Shown: positions 55,050 to 64,000, counted from the stretch's first letter. The stretch is 64,000 nt of DNA from Xylophilus sp. GOD-11R (GCF_033546935.1 NZ_CP137854.1:992001-1056000), one strand, 5' to 3'. The notes: generated by a model from the letters alone, not told the origin. Translations and numbers: made by a program.

Positions 55050-58000
55050 TCAGGGTTTGCAAGCCGGATCGTCCACGCGGCAGTGCAGCTTCACCTCGCC
55101 TTGCGTCAGGCCGGGCCTGGCCAGGGCAATGGCCTGCGCCACGGGCAGGCCCGTGGCGCGGACCTGCAGGCGGCGCAGTTCGTCGAGCGACACGCGCGCG
55201 TTGGCGCGCAAGGCAGATGCCGCGGCCGACGTGCCCGACAGCGTCTGCAGGGCGCCTTCCAGGATGCCCGAGCGGGCCAGTTCGGCGACGCGGGCGGGGT
55301 CGAGCCGGGCGATCTGTTCATGCGTCAGCGCCAGCAGGCCTGCCACCGAGCGGTCGAAGCCGCTGCCCGGGGTGACGTATACCTCCGCGCCGCCGGTGCT
55401 GTGGGCATCGGCCTGGGTGTCGCCGCCGCCGGCATTGAGGACGAACACGTTGCCGCCGCCCGTCACGGTTCCGGCAGACACGTTGCCGTTGCCCGACAGC
55501 GTGGTGTCACCCGTGCCGGTGTTGATCACCGAGCCGTTGCCGCCGCCTATGCGCACGTCGCCGTTGCCGGCGATGGTCACCGTGCCGTTGCCGAGCACGT
55601 CGCCCACCTCGGTGCGGCCGTGGCCGGCGTTTCGCACCTCGACGTCGCCGTTGCCCAGGATGTTGCCGCCGCTGAGCGCGCCCTGGCCGGAGACGGTGAC
55701 ACGCCCGTCGCCGGTCACCCGGCCGGTGGCGAGGTTGCCGCGGCCCCGGATCGTGACGTTGCCGTGGCCGGTGACGTCGCCGGTGACGTCGCCGGTGACG
55801 GTATCGCCGGTGCCCTCGTTGGCGATGTCCAGGTCGCCTGCACCGTTGTTCAGCACATGGCCCGTGGTCACCGTGCCGTTGCCGGTGATGCCGACGTGGC
55901 CGTTGCCGATGACGTCGCCGACGCGGAGATTGCCCAGGCCCGACACCACCAGGTCGCCGTTGCCGACCACCATGCCCGCCAGCGTGTCGCCGAGGCCGGT
56001 ATTGACGATGTTGCCGCGGCTCACCACGTTGCCGTTGCCCGTGACCGTGACGTTGCCGTGGCCGGTGACGCCCGCGGTTTCGACAGGGCCTGCGCCGGTG
56101 ACCGACACATTGCCGCCGCCGCTGATGTCGCCGGTCAGGGCCACATTGCCCCGGCCGGTCAGCACGACATCGCCGGTGGCCGTCACGGCGCCGTTGCCCG
56201 TGAGGTTGCCGCCGCTGGCGAGCGTGATGCCGTTGCCGACGACCGGGCGCGCGACAGCGATATCGCCCAGGCTCCTGATCTGCACGTTGCCGACCGTCGT
56301 GGCGTTGCCGCTGGCGCCGACGTTCATCGTGACCGGGACGGCGGAGTTCACCACGACGTTGCCGGCGATGTTGCCCGCCGCCTGCAGGAAGGCGTCGGAG
56401 ATGACCGCATTGCCGAGGGAGGTCGGCCCGACCACGTAGTTGCCCTTGCTGATGTTGTTGCCGCCGACGGTCACGCCGTGGGGGCTGGTCGTGCTGTCGA
56501 TCCGGATGTTGACGTTGCCGGCATGGATGTCCACGTTGCCGCTGTTGGCGGCCAGCATTTCGGATGCCGCGATGTTGAGATTGCCGCCCGCCTGGATCGT
56601 CACGTTGCCGGCGAGCACCTCCGACCCGAAGCGGGTGCCGAGCAGGAAACCGCCGGCGGCGACATCCTGGCCCGCGGTGTCGATCAGGCGGGTGGTGACG
56701 TTGATGTCGCCCGAGGCGGAAACGGCGGTGTTGCCGAGCACCACCTGGTCGAGCATGGTCGAGCCTGTCGCGGTGGCCACGCCCAGCAGATGCAAGTTGC
56801 CATGGCTGACCGCTACGGAGCTGTTGGTCGCGTAGAGCGGCGGGCGGGTTTCGACGCCGGGTTTGGAATCCCACGGCACGATCGCGCTGACCGACACGTC
56901 GCCCTGGCCGTGGTGCACCAGCGACGACTGGGTGAGCGAAACCGCGTAGGCGTCGGCTGCCAGCACGAAGCCGGGCATGCCGGTCACGGTGCCGGTCACC
57001 GAAATCTGGCCGTTGCCGAATTGCTCCACGAGCGATTCCGAAACCAGCGCGCCGTAGAACCCGGCGTTCGTCCCATTGCCCTGGTAGACATAGTTGCCCA
57101 TCAGCACCACGTCGCGGTCGCCGGTGTTGTGCAGTCGGGACTGGCTCAGGTGCAGGGCGCGGGTGCTGACGCCGATCGCCGGGCTGTTGCCGACGATCTG
57201 GATGTCGATGCCGTCGGCGTAGATGTCGGTGTTGCGCATCCAGAACACGCTTTCGACCCGCTCCAGGGGGGCCTGGCTGCGGGCCTTGATCTGCACCGAG
57301 CCGGCGGCCGAGGTGGTGGACGAGCGGTCGACCCGGGTGTCGATCGTGATCGGTGTGGCGACCGGCTCGGTGCCGAACAGGTCGCCGACGACATAGATCT
57401 TTCCGGTTTCGCCGCCGTGGCGACCGCCGATGAACACATTGCCGCCCAGGGTGGCAATTTCCACCGGCAGGTGGGTGCCGGCGGCACTGACGTACACGCT
57501 GTGGCCTGCGCCAAGGTTCACGTCGAGGGTGTTGCCCGCGCCCTGCGAGGCCAGGATGAACTGGCCACCGTTGAGGATGATGTCGTGGTCGGCATCCAGC
57601 GAAAACGATGCCGATCCGCCCTGGGACTTGATGATCTCGATGTTGCCGACCGATGTGATGTTGCCCAGGGCGCCGGCGGCGTTGCCGGCCGAGGTGGTGA
57701 TGGCGACGCTGGTGCCGGTGTTCAGGCTCTGCGCGATGGTGCCGTCGGTGATCGCGCTGTTGCCGGTGGGCGCGTAGTCGCTGTTGCCTGCCGGGCCGTG
57801 GACGATCTGGATGTCGACCGGGTCGATCAGCCATTTGCCGCCCTGGCCGGTGGCGGAGCCCGCATCCACCGTGATGCCGCCCAGATCGATGGCGCGCCCG
57901 GAGGTTTCGATGAAGCCGCCGTGGCCGCCGCTGTCGCCGCCGCGGGCGCTGAGCGATCCGGCGACGGAGGTGGCGCCGGTGGCGCGGTCGCCCACCAGGA

Positions 58001-59024
58001 TGGTGCCGCCGCTGGTGGCGCCCTGGCCGTCGGCGCTGAGCCGGGCGGCTGCAGACACCTCGATGCGGTTGGTGGCCTTGAGCACGATGTCGCCGGCGTT
58101 GCCGAGGCCCGCGCTGTCGACGCTGATGCGCCCCTGCTGGCCGATGGCCGCACCGATGAGCGCGGCCTGCCCGCTGGCCGCGAGGATGTCGCCGACGTTG
58201 AGCACCTCGTTCTCGGGCGCGCTGACCACCACGGCGATGGCGGGGTTGGAGACGTCGGTGAGGGTGACGCTGCGGCCGGCGGCCAGCAGCACGGCGCCGT
58301 CGTCGGCACGGATCAGGCCGGCGTTCTTGACCGTATCGCCGAGCAGGGCGACGCTGCCGCCGGGGCTCACGGTGATCAGGCCGGCGGCCTGCACCGAGGC
58401 GCCTGCGCCGGTCTTGTCGAACTGCAGCCGGCCGGCCAGGAAGTCGGCGTTGGAGATGCCGAGGGTGGAGGCGACGAGCCCGGCGGTGTCGACCCGGCTG
58501 CCGGCGCCGAAAGTGATGCCGTTGGGGTTGATGAGGAAGACGCGGCCGTTGGAGAGCAGCTGGCCGAGGATCTGGGAAGGATCCTGGCCGGTCACGCGGT
58601 TGAGCACCGAGCTGGCCGCGTTCTGCTGGATGAAGCGGATGACCTCCTGCTGGGCGGCGGAGAAGGAAGCCCAGTCGATGATGGCGTTGGGGCTGTTGGT
58701 GATGGTGGTGAGCAGGCCCTCGCGGGTGATGGTGGCGCTGCCGGCTGCCACGCTCGCGCCGGTGGGCCCGGCATAGGCGCGCAGCGGCATGGCCAGGGTG
58801 AGGGCGAGCTGCCAGAGCGAGAGCAGGCCGACGACGAACTGGCGCAGGGCCAGGCCGTTGCGGGGTGCGAAGACCAGGGAGTGCGGCGGCGGCGCCTGGG
58901 GACAGGCCGCGCCGCTCTGCGCGCCGTCGCCTGCGGCCTTGCCCTGGGCGGCGCGGTCCTCGGCTACCGGCACCAGCATGCCCAAACGTTTGCTGAAGAT
59001 GAGGCGGAAACGTTTCTGGTTCAT
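55050..59024 (-). CDS. TpsA filamentous exoprotein with Gly-Asn repeats
   Basis: A 1324-aa two-partner secretion exoprotein. It starts with an extended signal peptide region (MNQKRFRLIFSKRLGMLVPV) and a cleaved signal ending near AYA (residue 86). The TPS domain follows (IDWASFSAAQQEVIRFIQQN; NGRVFLINPNGITFGAGS; NxNG and NPNGI motifs). A beta-helix stalk comes next, and from about residue 830 a Gly/Asn-repeat zone (GNGNVTVTGNGNVVSRGN). A conserved C-terminal block (FDRSVAGLLALTHEQIARLD; SGILEGALQTLSGTSAAASA) ends CRVDDPACKP. It is exported through the TpsB encoded upstream and probably acts as an adhesin. Confidence 0.93.
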   Translation of the reverse strand: MNQKRFRLIFSKRLGMLVPVAEDRAAQGKAAGDGAQSGAACPQAPPPHSLVFAPRNGLALRQFVVGLLSLWQLALTLAMPLRAYAGPTGASVAAGSATITREGLLTTITNSPNAIIDWASFSAAQQEVIRFIQQNAASSVLNRVTGQDPSQILGQLLSNGRVFLINPNGITFGAGSRVDTAGLVASTLGISNADFLAGRLQFDKTGAGASVQAAGLITVSPGGSVALLGDTVKNAGLIRADDGAVLLAAGRSVTLTDVSNPAIAVVVSAPENEVLNVGDILAASGQAALIGAAIGQQGRISVDSAGLGNAGDIVLKATNRIEVSAAARLSADGQGATSGGTILVGDRATGATSVAGSLSARGGDSGGHGGFIETSGRAIDLGGITVDAGSATGQGGKWLIDPVDIQIVHGPAGNSDYAPTGNSAITDGTIAQSLNTGTSVAITTSAGNAAGALGNITSVGNIEIIKSQGGSASFSLDADHDIILNGGQFILASQGAGNTLDVNLGAGHSVYVSAAGTHLPVEIATLGGNVFIGGRHGGETGKIYVVGDLFGTEPVATPITIDTRVDRSSTTSAAGSVQIKARSQAPLERVESVFWMRNTDIYADGIDIQIVGNSPAIGVSTRALHLSQSRLHNTGDRDVVLMGNYVYQGNGTNAGFYGALVSESLVEQFGNGQISVTGTVTGMPGFVLAADAYAVSLTQSSLVHHGQGDVSVSAIVPWDSKPGVETRPPLYATNSSVAVSHGNLHLLGVATATGSTMLDQVVLGNTAVSASGDINVTTRLIDTAGQDVAAGGFLLGTRFGSEVLAGNVTIQAGGNLNIAASEMLAANSGNVDIHAGNVNIRIDSTTSPHGVTVGGNNISKGNYVVGPTSLGNAVISDAFLQAAGNIAGNVVVNSAVPVTMNVGASGNATTVGNVQIRSLGDIAVARPVVGNGITLASGGNLTGNGAVTATGDVVLTGRGNVALTGDISGGGNVSVTGAGPVETAGVTGHGNVTVTGNGNVVSRGNIVNTGLGDTLAGMVVGNGDLVVSGLGNLRVGDVIGNGHVGITGNGTVTTGHVLNNGAGDLDIANEGTGDTVTGDVTGDVTGHGNVTIRGRGNLATGRVTGDGRVTVSGQGALSGGNILGNGDVEVRNAGHGRTEVGDVLGNGTVTIAGNGDVRIGGGNGSVINTGTGDTTLSGNGNVSAGTVTGGGNVFVLNAGGGDTQADAHSTGGAEVYVTPGSGFDRSVAGLLALTHEQIARLDPARVAELARSGILEGALQTLSGTSAAASALRANARVSLDELRRLQVRATGLPVAQAIALARPGLTQGEVKLHCRVDDPACKP

Positions 59025-59066
59025 GGTGGTGATTTCTCCGGTGGCGGTTGAAAAGAGGCTTGATGA

Positions 59067-59088
59067 CCCGGGCAGCGCGCTGCCCGGG
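59067..59088. repeat. 22-bp perfect palindrome between tpsB and tpsA
   Basis: CCCGGGCAGCG (59067-59077) is followed directly by its reverse complement (59078-59088). In the - strand message it forms a very stable hairpin about 42 bases before the tpsA start. There is no T-tract after it, so it may stabilise or partly block the tpsB-tpsA transcript; this is inferred. Confidence 0.8.
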
Positions 59089-59192
59089 CCGATGGGGCCT
59101 GTTAATCAGGTTGCGAGGCTGGAGAAAAACGGTGGTGCGACTGGAAAATCAGATCGCATCACGCTGATTCTCTGAATATCCTTCGGCGAATT

Positions 59193-60872
59193 TCAGAATC
59201 GCATCAGCGCGGTGAACCAGAGCGAATGCCGTGATTTCGACGTGTCGTGCGGCAGCCCGGAAATTCGGCGCGCCAGATAGATATCGATATTTCCGCGGCT
59301 GCCGGCGATCTTCAAGCCCGCGCCGGTGGACGCGATATCGGCCTTGGCCAGTTCGCCGACCAACGCCTGGTTGCGCCGGGCGGTGCCCCAGTCGACGAAT
59401 CCCCAGCCACGCAGGGTGGTGGGTACGGTGGCGCCATCCTGGTGAAACTGCGCCAGGGGGGGCGTGGTCGCCTCGAGGTTCAACACCAGCGCCCGGTCGC
59501 CCAGCAGGCCGGTGTCCCGCAGCCCGCGCACGGCGTAAGGACCGGACACGTTCATCTGGTCGGCCGCGGTGAGGGCGTCGCGGGTGTACTGGCCCTGGGC
59601 GGCGGCGCGCAGCTGCCAGCCGTGGGTGAATTCGCTGTCGAGCTGCAAGCGACTGCCCAGGAGGGTGAAGCTGCCCGCGCCACGGCGGATGGTGTCGAGC
59701 TGCTGCCGACTGGAGCTTCCCAACTGGCCGGCGAAGTTGCGCGATACGCCGAGCGCACCCTTGACCAGCGCCGGCAGGCCGGCGGGGCGCCAGTCGCCTT
59801 CTACGCCGAGCGACAGCGGCGCGGTGGCGCCCGAGGGCAGCAGCGAGCCGGTGTGCGGCAACGCCTGGAAGGTGACGTTGTTCTTCACGCGGTGGTAGAG
59901 GTAGCCGGCGGTCAGGCGCAGGTTGGTGTCGCTCCAGCGGGGCAGCAGGTAGAGCCAGCGGGCCGATGCGGCGGTGCCGGTGCCGTTGATGTGGAACAGG
60001 TCGACGGTGTTGGCCGAATCCGATTCCGAGCGTGCGGCGGCCAGTTCGAGCATCTGCCCGTAGCGGTAGAAGGGCAGGGTGTAGCTGGCGGCCACGGCCT
60101 TGAAGCGGCGCGGGTCGGCCATGGTGGCGCTGAGCGAGAGCACGTCGTCCCGGCTGGTCAGGTTGCCGTCGACGAAGCCTGCGCCTACGCGTTCGCGCGA
60201 GCCGCGCGGGCCGTAGTTGTCGAGCGTGGCGTAGGCCACGCGGCTGCGCTCGGCCTGGGCCTTGACCAGGGCCACCGGCGTGCCGTCGGGCTGCAGGCCG
60301 AAGGTGACGTTGGTGCGCTTGAACGGGTGGAGTTCGCCCAGGCGAAGCTGGCGGTCGAGGGCGTCGGCGTCGAGGTCGACACCTTCGGTGAGCGCCGGCA
60401 CGGAGGTGCGGACATTGGCCGCGTCGAAACCGTTGTCGCCCAAGGCCTCCACGCGACCGACTCGCACGCCCGGCGTGGCGGCGACCACCACGCGGACACG
60501 GCCACCCTGGAGGGTTTGTTCGGGCACGTTCACCACCAGCCGCCCTGGTCGGGCACGGTCGGCCGCGGCCTGGGCGGCCAGACGCGCGGCGGTGATGCCG
60601 GCCACGTCGCGGTCATGGCCACGGGCGGCGTCGAATTCGGCCTGGATCTGCTGGCGCAGGCCCTCGTCGAGCAGGCCGGCATCGTCGACGATGTCGAAGC
60701 CGCGGATTTCGAAGACGCGGGCTGGCGCAGTCGCCCGGTCGGTTTCCTGGGCCGGCGCCGTGCCGGGTGCGAGCAGCATCAGGCCGGCGCTGCACAGCAG
60801 CGAGCCCAGGCGGGTCGGGGAAAACGATGGCCGGCGAACGGGCGGCACGACGAGAGTGGATTGAGATGACAT
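59193..60872 (-). CDS. TpsB outer-membrane transporter (ShlB/FhaC family)
   Basis: A 559-aa Omp85-superfamily pore that exports TpsA partners. Order: signal peptide ending near APAQE, a POTRA pair (VFEIRGFDIVDDAGLL; VRVGRVEALGDNGFDAANVR; PFKRTNVTFGLQPD), and a 16-strand barrel. The VRG motif of loop 6 is in GPYAVRGLRDTGLLGD, and the barrel ends with an aromatic C-terminus (FTALMRF). It precedes tpsA on the same strand, and a second tpsA lies upstream, so one TpsB may serve two substrates. Confidence 0.95.
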   Translation of the reverse strand: MSSQSTLVVPPVRRPSFSPTRLGSLLCSAGLMLLAPGTAPAQETDRATAPARVFEIRGFDIVDDAGLLDEGLRQQIQAEFDAARGHDRDVAGITAARLAAQAAADRARPGRLVVNVPEQTLQGGRVRVVVAATPGVRVGRVEALGDNGFDAANVRTSVPALTEGVDLDADALDRQLRLGELHPFKRTNVTFGLQPDGTPVALVKAQAERSRVAYATLDNYGPRGSRERVGAGFVDGNLTSRDDVLSLSATMADPRRFKAVAASYTLPFYRYGQMLELAAARSESDSANTVDLFHINGTGTAASARWLYLLPRWSDTNLRLTAGYLYHRVKNNVTFQALPHTGSLLPSGATAPLSLGVEGDWRPAGLPALVKGALGVSRNFAGQLGSSSRQQLDTIRRGAGSFTLLGSRLQLDSEFTHGWQLRAAAQGQYTRDALTAADQMNVSGPYAVRGLRDTGLLGDRALVLNLEATTPPLAQFHQDGATVPTTLRGWGFVDWGTARRNQALVGELAKADIASTGAGLKIAGSRGNIDIYLARRISGLPHDTSKSRHSLWFTALMRF

Positions 60873-61392
60873 TTTGGGCGGGTCCGGATAATGAGGTTCG
60901 ATTTACGGGTCCGCTTGAATGATGGTTATCTGTTCGGTTTATGAATGAGGCCTTGCGAGCTTGTGTCAGATCACGAATTGGTTATTCCGGATCCATTCGG
61001 TCGTCGCGTGATATTGCTGTGCGCTTGTCAATGGTGCGATGGGTTGCAGTGGCGAAATAACCGCAGGACTTCGGCGCTGCCTGCGGGCGGTAAATCTGAG
61101 CCGGCGCCGGATTGGTTGGTCATTTCTTCGCTGCGCGAATATTTGGCCGTCCGGGCCATTGCCCGATCGATCCGGCCGTGATTCAGGCGGGGATATCGGG
61201 CCGCGCGAGGTGCTCTGGCCGCGGTTTTCGCTTTTTGCTTGTGCGGATGCAGCCACCGGTGAGGTCGGGAGGCCGGGCCGTGGCCCGGGGGGGGGGGCTG
61301 GCAGGATCGGCGGAGGGCGGCTTGGTGAAAAGCCGCTGATTCGATCTTTCAGGCCCGGCGTCTCGCGGCCGGCGGCCTGAACCGCCGACGTT
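60873..61392. other. 520-bp gap between tpsB and second tpsA with poly-G tract
   Basis: No coding region is supported. The part next to tpsB (about 60880-61060) is clearly poorer in G+C than the surroundings and should hold the tpsB promoter. A run of 11 G residues lies at 61287-61297. I see no convincing terminator for the upstream tpsA. Confidence 0.6.
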
Positions 61393-64000
61393 TCAATGCA
61401 GCTTGACTTCGCCCTGCGGCACACCCGGCTGAACGACGAAGGTCTGTGGCGGCAAATCACCGGCGGCGCGGGCCTGCAGGCGGCGCAGGTCGTCGATGCC
61501 CAGGCGGGCTGCGGTGCGCAGGGCGGACGCCGCAGCGGCGGTGCCCGACAGCGTCTGCATGGCCCCCTCGAGGATGCCGGAGCGGGCGAGCTCGGCGATG
61601 TGGGTGGGGTCGAGCCGGGCGACCTCCTCGGGCGTGAGCGATAGCAGGCCCTGCACGGTGCGGTCGAAGCTGCTCGTGGGGGTGACGTAGACCTCGCCGC
61701 CGCCGGTGCTGCTGGCGCGGGCATCGGTCTGGCCGTTGCCGTTGTTGACCACGAACACGTTGCCACCGCCGATCACGGTGCCGCCGAACACGTTGCCGTT
61801 GCCCGAGACGGTGGTGTCGCCCTTGCCGGTGTTGATCACCGAACCGTTGCCGCCGCCCACGCTGACGTCGCCGTTGCCGATGACCGACACGTTGCCGTTG
61901 CCCGAGAGATTGCCGGTATTGACGTTGCCGCCCCCGGTGACGACCGCATTGCCGTTGCCGACGATGTTGCCCGTGGACGTGTTGCCGTTGCCGTTGTTGA
62001 CGACCCCGGTGTTGCCGTTGCCTGCGTTGATGAAGTTGCCGCCGGTGACAACGCCGTTGCCGGTCACCGCGACGTTCCCGTTGCCCGAGAGATTGCCGGT
62101 GCTGACGTTGCCACCGCCGGTGACGACCGCATTGCCGTTGCCGACGATGTTGCCCGTGGACGTGTTGCCGTTGCCGTTGTTGACGACCCCGGTGTTGCCG
62201 TTGCCTGCGTTGATGAAGTTGCCGCCGGTGACAACGCCGTTGCCGGTCACCGCGACGTTCCCGTTGCCCGAGAGATTGCCGGTACTGACGTTGCCGCCGC
62301 CGGTGACGACCGCATTGCCGTTGCCGACGATGTTGCCCGTGGACGTGTTGCCGTTGCCGTTGTTGACGACCCCGGTGTTGCCGTTGCCTGCGTTGATGAA
62401 GTTGCCGCCGGTGACAACGCCGTTGCCGGTCACCGCGACGTTCCCGTTGCCCGAGAGATTGCCGGTGCTGACGTTGCCGCCGCCGGTGACGACCGCATTG
62501 CCGTTGCCGACGATGTTGCCCGTGGACGTGTTGCCGTTGCCGTTGTTGACGACCCCGGTGTTGCCGTTGCCTGCGTTGATGAAGTTGCCGCCGGTCACAA
62601 CGCCGTTGCCGGTCACCGACACATTGCCGTTGCCCGAAACATTGCCGGTGCTGACGTTGCCACCCCCGGTGACAGCCGTGTTGCGGTTTCCGGAGACATT
62701 GCCTGTCGAAGTGTTGCCTTTGCCGTTGTTGGCGACGGCGGTGTTGCCGTTTCCGGCGTTGGTCACATTCCCTCCGGAGACGACGCCATTGCCGGTCACC
62801 GCGACGTTCCCGTTGCCCGAGAGATTGCCGGTGCTGACGTTACCGCCGCCGGTGACAGCCGCATTGCCGTTGCCGACAACGTTGCCGGCGGTGGTGTTGC
62901 CGTTACCTCGGTTGACCACGCTGGTGTTGCCATTGCCGGCGTTGACCACATTGCCGCTGGTGACGATGCCGTTGCCCGTCACCGCCACGTTGCCATTGCC
63001 ACTGACATTGCCCGCCGTCACGTTACCCAGGCCCGAGACGAGGGTGTTGCCGGTGGTGATCACATCGCCGGCCATCGTATTGCCGTTGCCGGTGTTGATC
63101 ACGTTGCCATGGCTGACCACGCTGCCGTTGCCCGCGACGATGACCGAACCGTTGCCCGCGACGGCGCCGGTGGAGACGTTGCCGCCGCCGGTGATGGTGG
63201 CGTTCCCGTTGCCCGACAGATTACCCGCCAGGGTGTTGCCCTTGCCGGTGTTGATTACCGCGGTATTGCCATTGCCTGTGTTGGCCACATTGCCCGCAGC
63301 CACCGTGCCGTTGCCCCGGATCGCAACCGTGCCGTTGCCGGCGATATTGCCGGTGGCGACGTTGCTGTTGCCAGTCACCGCCACATTGCCCAGCGCCTGG
63401 ATGTTGCCGGCCGAGGTGTTGCCGTTGCCGGTGTTGGTCACGCTGGTGTTGCCGTTCCCCGTGTTGACCAGGTTGCCGCCGGCGACCGTGCCGTTGCCGG
63501 TCACCGCGACCGTGCCATTGCCTTGAAGGCCCGCCAGAAGGACGTTGCCCTTGCCGGAGACAGCCATGTTGCCGGTGCCGGTGACGGTGCCGGCGGTGAT
63601 GTCGCCGTTGCCGTTGACCACCACGCCGCCCTTGCCGTTGACGTTGCCCGCATGGACGTTGCCGCCGCCAGTCACGCTGGTGTTGCCGTTGCCGACGACG
63701 TTGCCGGTGGTGGTGTTGCCGGTGCCGGTGTTGGCCACGGCGGTATTGCCGTTGCCCGTGTTGACCACGTTGCCGCTGGTGACGACGCCGTTGCCCCGGA
63801 TCGCGACCGTGCCGTTGCCGGCGATATTGCCGGTGGCGACGTTGCTGTTGCCAGTCACCGCCACATTGCCCAGGGCCTGGATGTTGCCGGCCGAGGTGTT
63901 GCCGTTGCCGGTATTCGTCACACTGGTATTGCCTGGCCCGGTGTTGAGCAGGTTGCCGCCGGCGACCGTGCCGTTGCCGGTCACCGCGACCGTGCCATTG
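61393..64000 (-). CDS. second TpsA-like exoprotein, C-terminal part, runs off the right edge
   Basis: Frame is open to base 64000, so the N-terminus (signal and TPS domain) lies outside the window. The ~868 visible residues are almost only Gly/Asn/Thr/Val repeats (GNGNTSVTNTGNGNTSAGN) that should fold as a long beta-helix. The last ~110 residues (FDRTVQGLLSLTPEEVARLD; SGILEGAMQTLSGTAAAASA; GVPQGEVKLH) match the C-terminus of the first TpsA, which proves common ancestry. It lacks the short CRVDDPACKP tail of that protein. Confidence 0.88.
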   Translation of the reverse strand, partial: NGTVAVTGNGTVAGGNLLNTGPGNTSVTNTGNGNTSAGNIQALGNVAVTGNSNVATGNIAGNGTVAIRGNGVVTSGNVVNTGNGNTAVANTGTGNTTTGNVVGNGNTSVTGGGNVHAGNVNGKGGVVVNGNGDITAGTVTGTGNMAVSGKGNVLLAGLQGNGTVAVTGNGTVAGGNLVNTGNGNTSVTNTGNGNTSAGNIQALGNVAVTGNSNVATGNIAGNGTVAIRGNGTVAAGNVANTGNGNTAVINTGKGNTLAGNLSGNGNATITGGGNVSTGAVAGNGSVIVAGNGSVVSHGNVINTGNGNTMAGDVITTGNTLVSGLGNVTAGNVSGNGNVAVTGNGIVTSGNVVNAGNGNTSVVNRGNGNTTAGNVVGNGNAAVTGGGNVSTGNLSGNGNVAVTGNGVVSGGNVTNAGNGNTAVANNGKGNTSTGNVSGNRNTAVTGGGNVSTGNVSGNGNVSVTGNGVVTGGNFINAGNGNTGVVNNGNGNTSTGNIVGNGNAVVTGGGNVSTGNLSGNGNVAVTGNGVVTGGNFINAGNGNTGVVNNGNGNTSTGNIVGNGNAVVTGGGNVSTGNLSGNGNVAVTGNGVVTGGNFINAGNGNTGVVNNGNGNTSTGNIVGNGNAVVTGGGNVSTGNLSGNGNVAVTGNGVVTGGNFINAGNGNTGVVNNGNGNTSTGNIVGNGNAVVTGGGNVNTGNLSGNGNVSVIGNGDVSVGGGNGSVINTGKGDTTVSGNGNVFGGTVIGGGNVFVVNNGNGQTDARASSTGGGEVYVTPTSSFDRTVQGLLSLTPEEVARLDPTHIAELARSGILEGAMQTLSGTAAAASALRTAARLGIDDLRRLQARAAGDLPPQTFVVQPGVPQGEVKLH
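61893..62640. repeat. four near-identical 183-bp tandem repeats inside the second tpsA
   Basis: The mark CCCGAGAGATTGCCGGT recurs at 61901, 62084, 62267 and 62450, exactly 183 bases (61 codons) apart. GCCGGTGACAACGCC recurs at 62041, 62224 and 62407, with a one-base variant at 62590. Copies differ at only a few bases, so the expansion is recent and copy number may vary between strains. Confidence 0.93.
63301..64000. repeat. 480-bp-spaced long repeat inside the second tpsA
   Basis: A stretch of about 210 bases starting with TTGCCCCGGATCGC at 63311 is repeated from 63791 to the window end with few changes, an offset of 480 bases (160 codons). This is a second, longer repeat order than the 183-bp units. 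Confidence 0.8.

Noticed and set aside
55029..59051. A 1340-codon + strand frame antisense to the first tpsA.
   Set aside because: Its His/Val/Ala/Asp-rich translation is the mirror of the Gly-Asn repeats in the real gene, which has signal, TPS domain and conserved C-terminus.
61706..63526. A 606-codon + strand frame of Leu-Pro repeats.
   Set aside because: It is the antisense reading of the NGN repeats of the second tpsA and has no independent start signal.
61893..63980. Possible CRISPR-like regular repeats.
   Set aside because: The 183-bp units are contiguous, in frame and coding, with no short repeat/unique spacer alternation and no cas genes nearby.

Overview
The window comes from a GC-rich (roughly two-thirds G+C) betaproteobacterium, most likely a plant-associated Burkholderiales/Comamonadaceae member (Acidovorax/Xylophilus-like). 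This rests on the housekeeping genes, the noncoding repeat type, and an Hrp2-type type III secretion system (T3SS) with PIP-box promoters. The assignment is inferred from gene content; no search was run.

Region 1 (1-16.7 kb) is most of an Hrp2-like T3SS cluster. On the + strand the order is hpaA-like (5' cut by the window edge), sctD, a small sctE/hrpD6-like gene, sctF (pilus/needle), an hpaB-like CesT chaperone, sctG/hrpB1-like, sctI, sctJ, sctK, sctL, sctN, sctT and an sctP/hpaP-like gene. A PIP-box-driven 620-aa candidate effector/translocator follows. On the - strand are sctC, a metal-inducible-autocleavage (NopE1/DUF1521-like) protein, sctU and sctV. SctQ, SctR and SctS are not here and probably lie upstream of base 1; no SctO/HrpB7 lies between sctN and sctT.

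Region 2 (16.7-37.0 kb) is core genome: folA-thyA, a SNF2-type helicase, a rhodanese, an extradiol dioxygenase, a YgjP-like peptidase, plsC-gmhB-glyS-glyQ, a DAG-kinase-like gene with a metallophosphoesterase and a PAP2 phosphatase, a periplasmic asparaginase, two overlapping class A beta-lactamase-like genes, an MHS-family transporter, a DsbA-like isomerase, a DUF1289 protein and a YbaK protein.

Region 3 (37.0-47.4 kb) is the most striking part: a head-to-tail array of five paralogous ~600-aa proteins plus two degenerate fragments. Each protein has a low-complexity Ser/Pro/Thr N-terminus, an F-box-like motif at about residues 37-83 and a helical C-terminal body. Four of the five carry an exact PIP box (TTCGB-N15-TTCGB) with a -10-like hexamer 30-31 bp downstream, and the fifth carries a one-mismatch version. 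This strongly suggests a family of T3SS effectors controlled by an HrpX/HrpB-type regulator.

Region 4 (47.4-55.0 kb) is a leucine/isovalerate (liu) catabolic set: ivd and mccB, then mccA, with a divergent AraC-type regulator. The set is split by a VapBC module and a 0.9-kb repeat-rich noncoding block.

Region 5 (55.0-64.0 kb) is a two-partner secretion locus: one TpsB transporter with two TpsA exoproteins built from Gly-Asn repeats. The second TpsA runs off the right edge and contains near-identical 183-bp tandem repeats.
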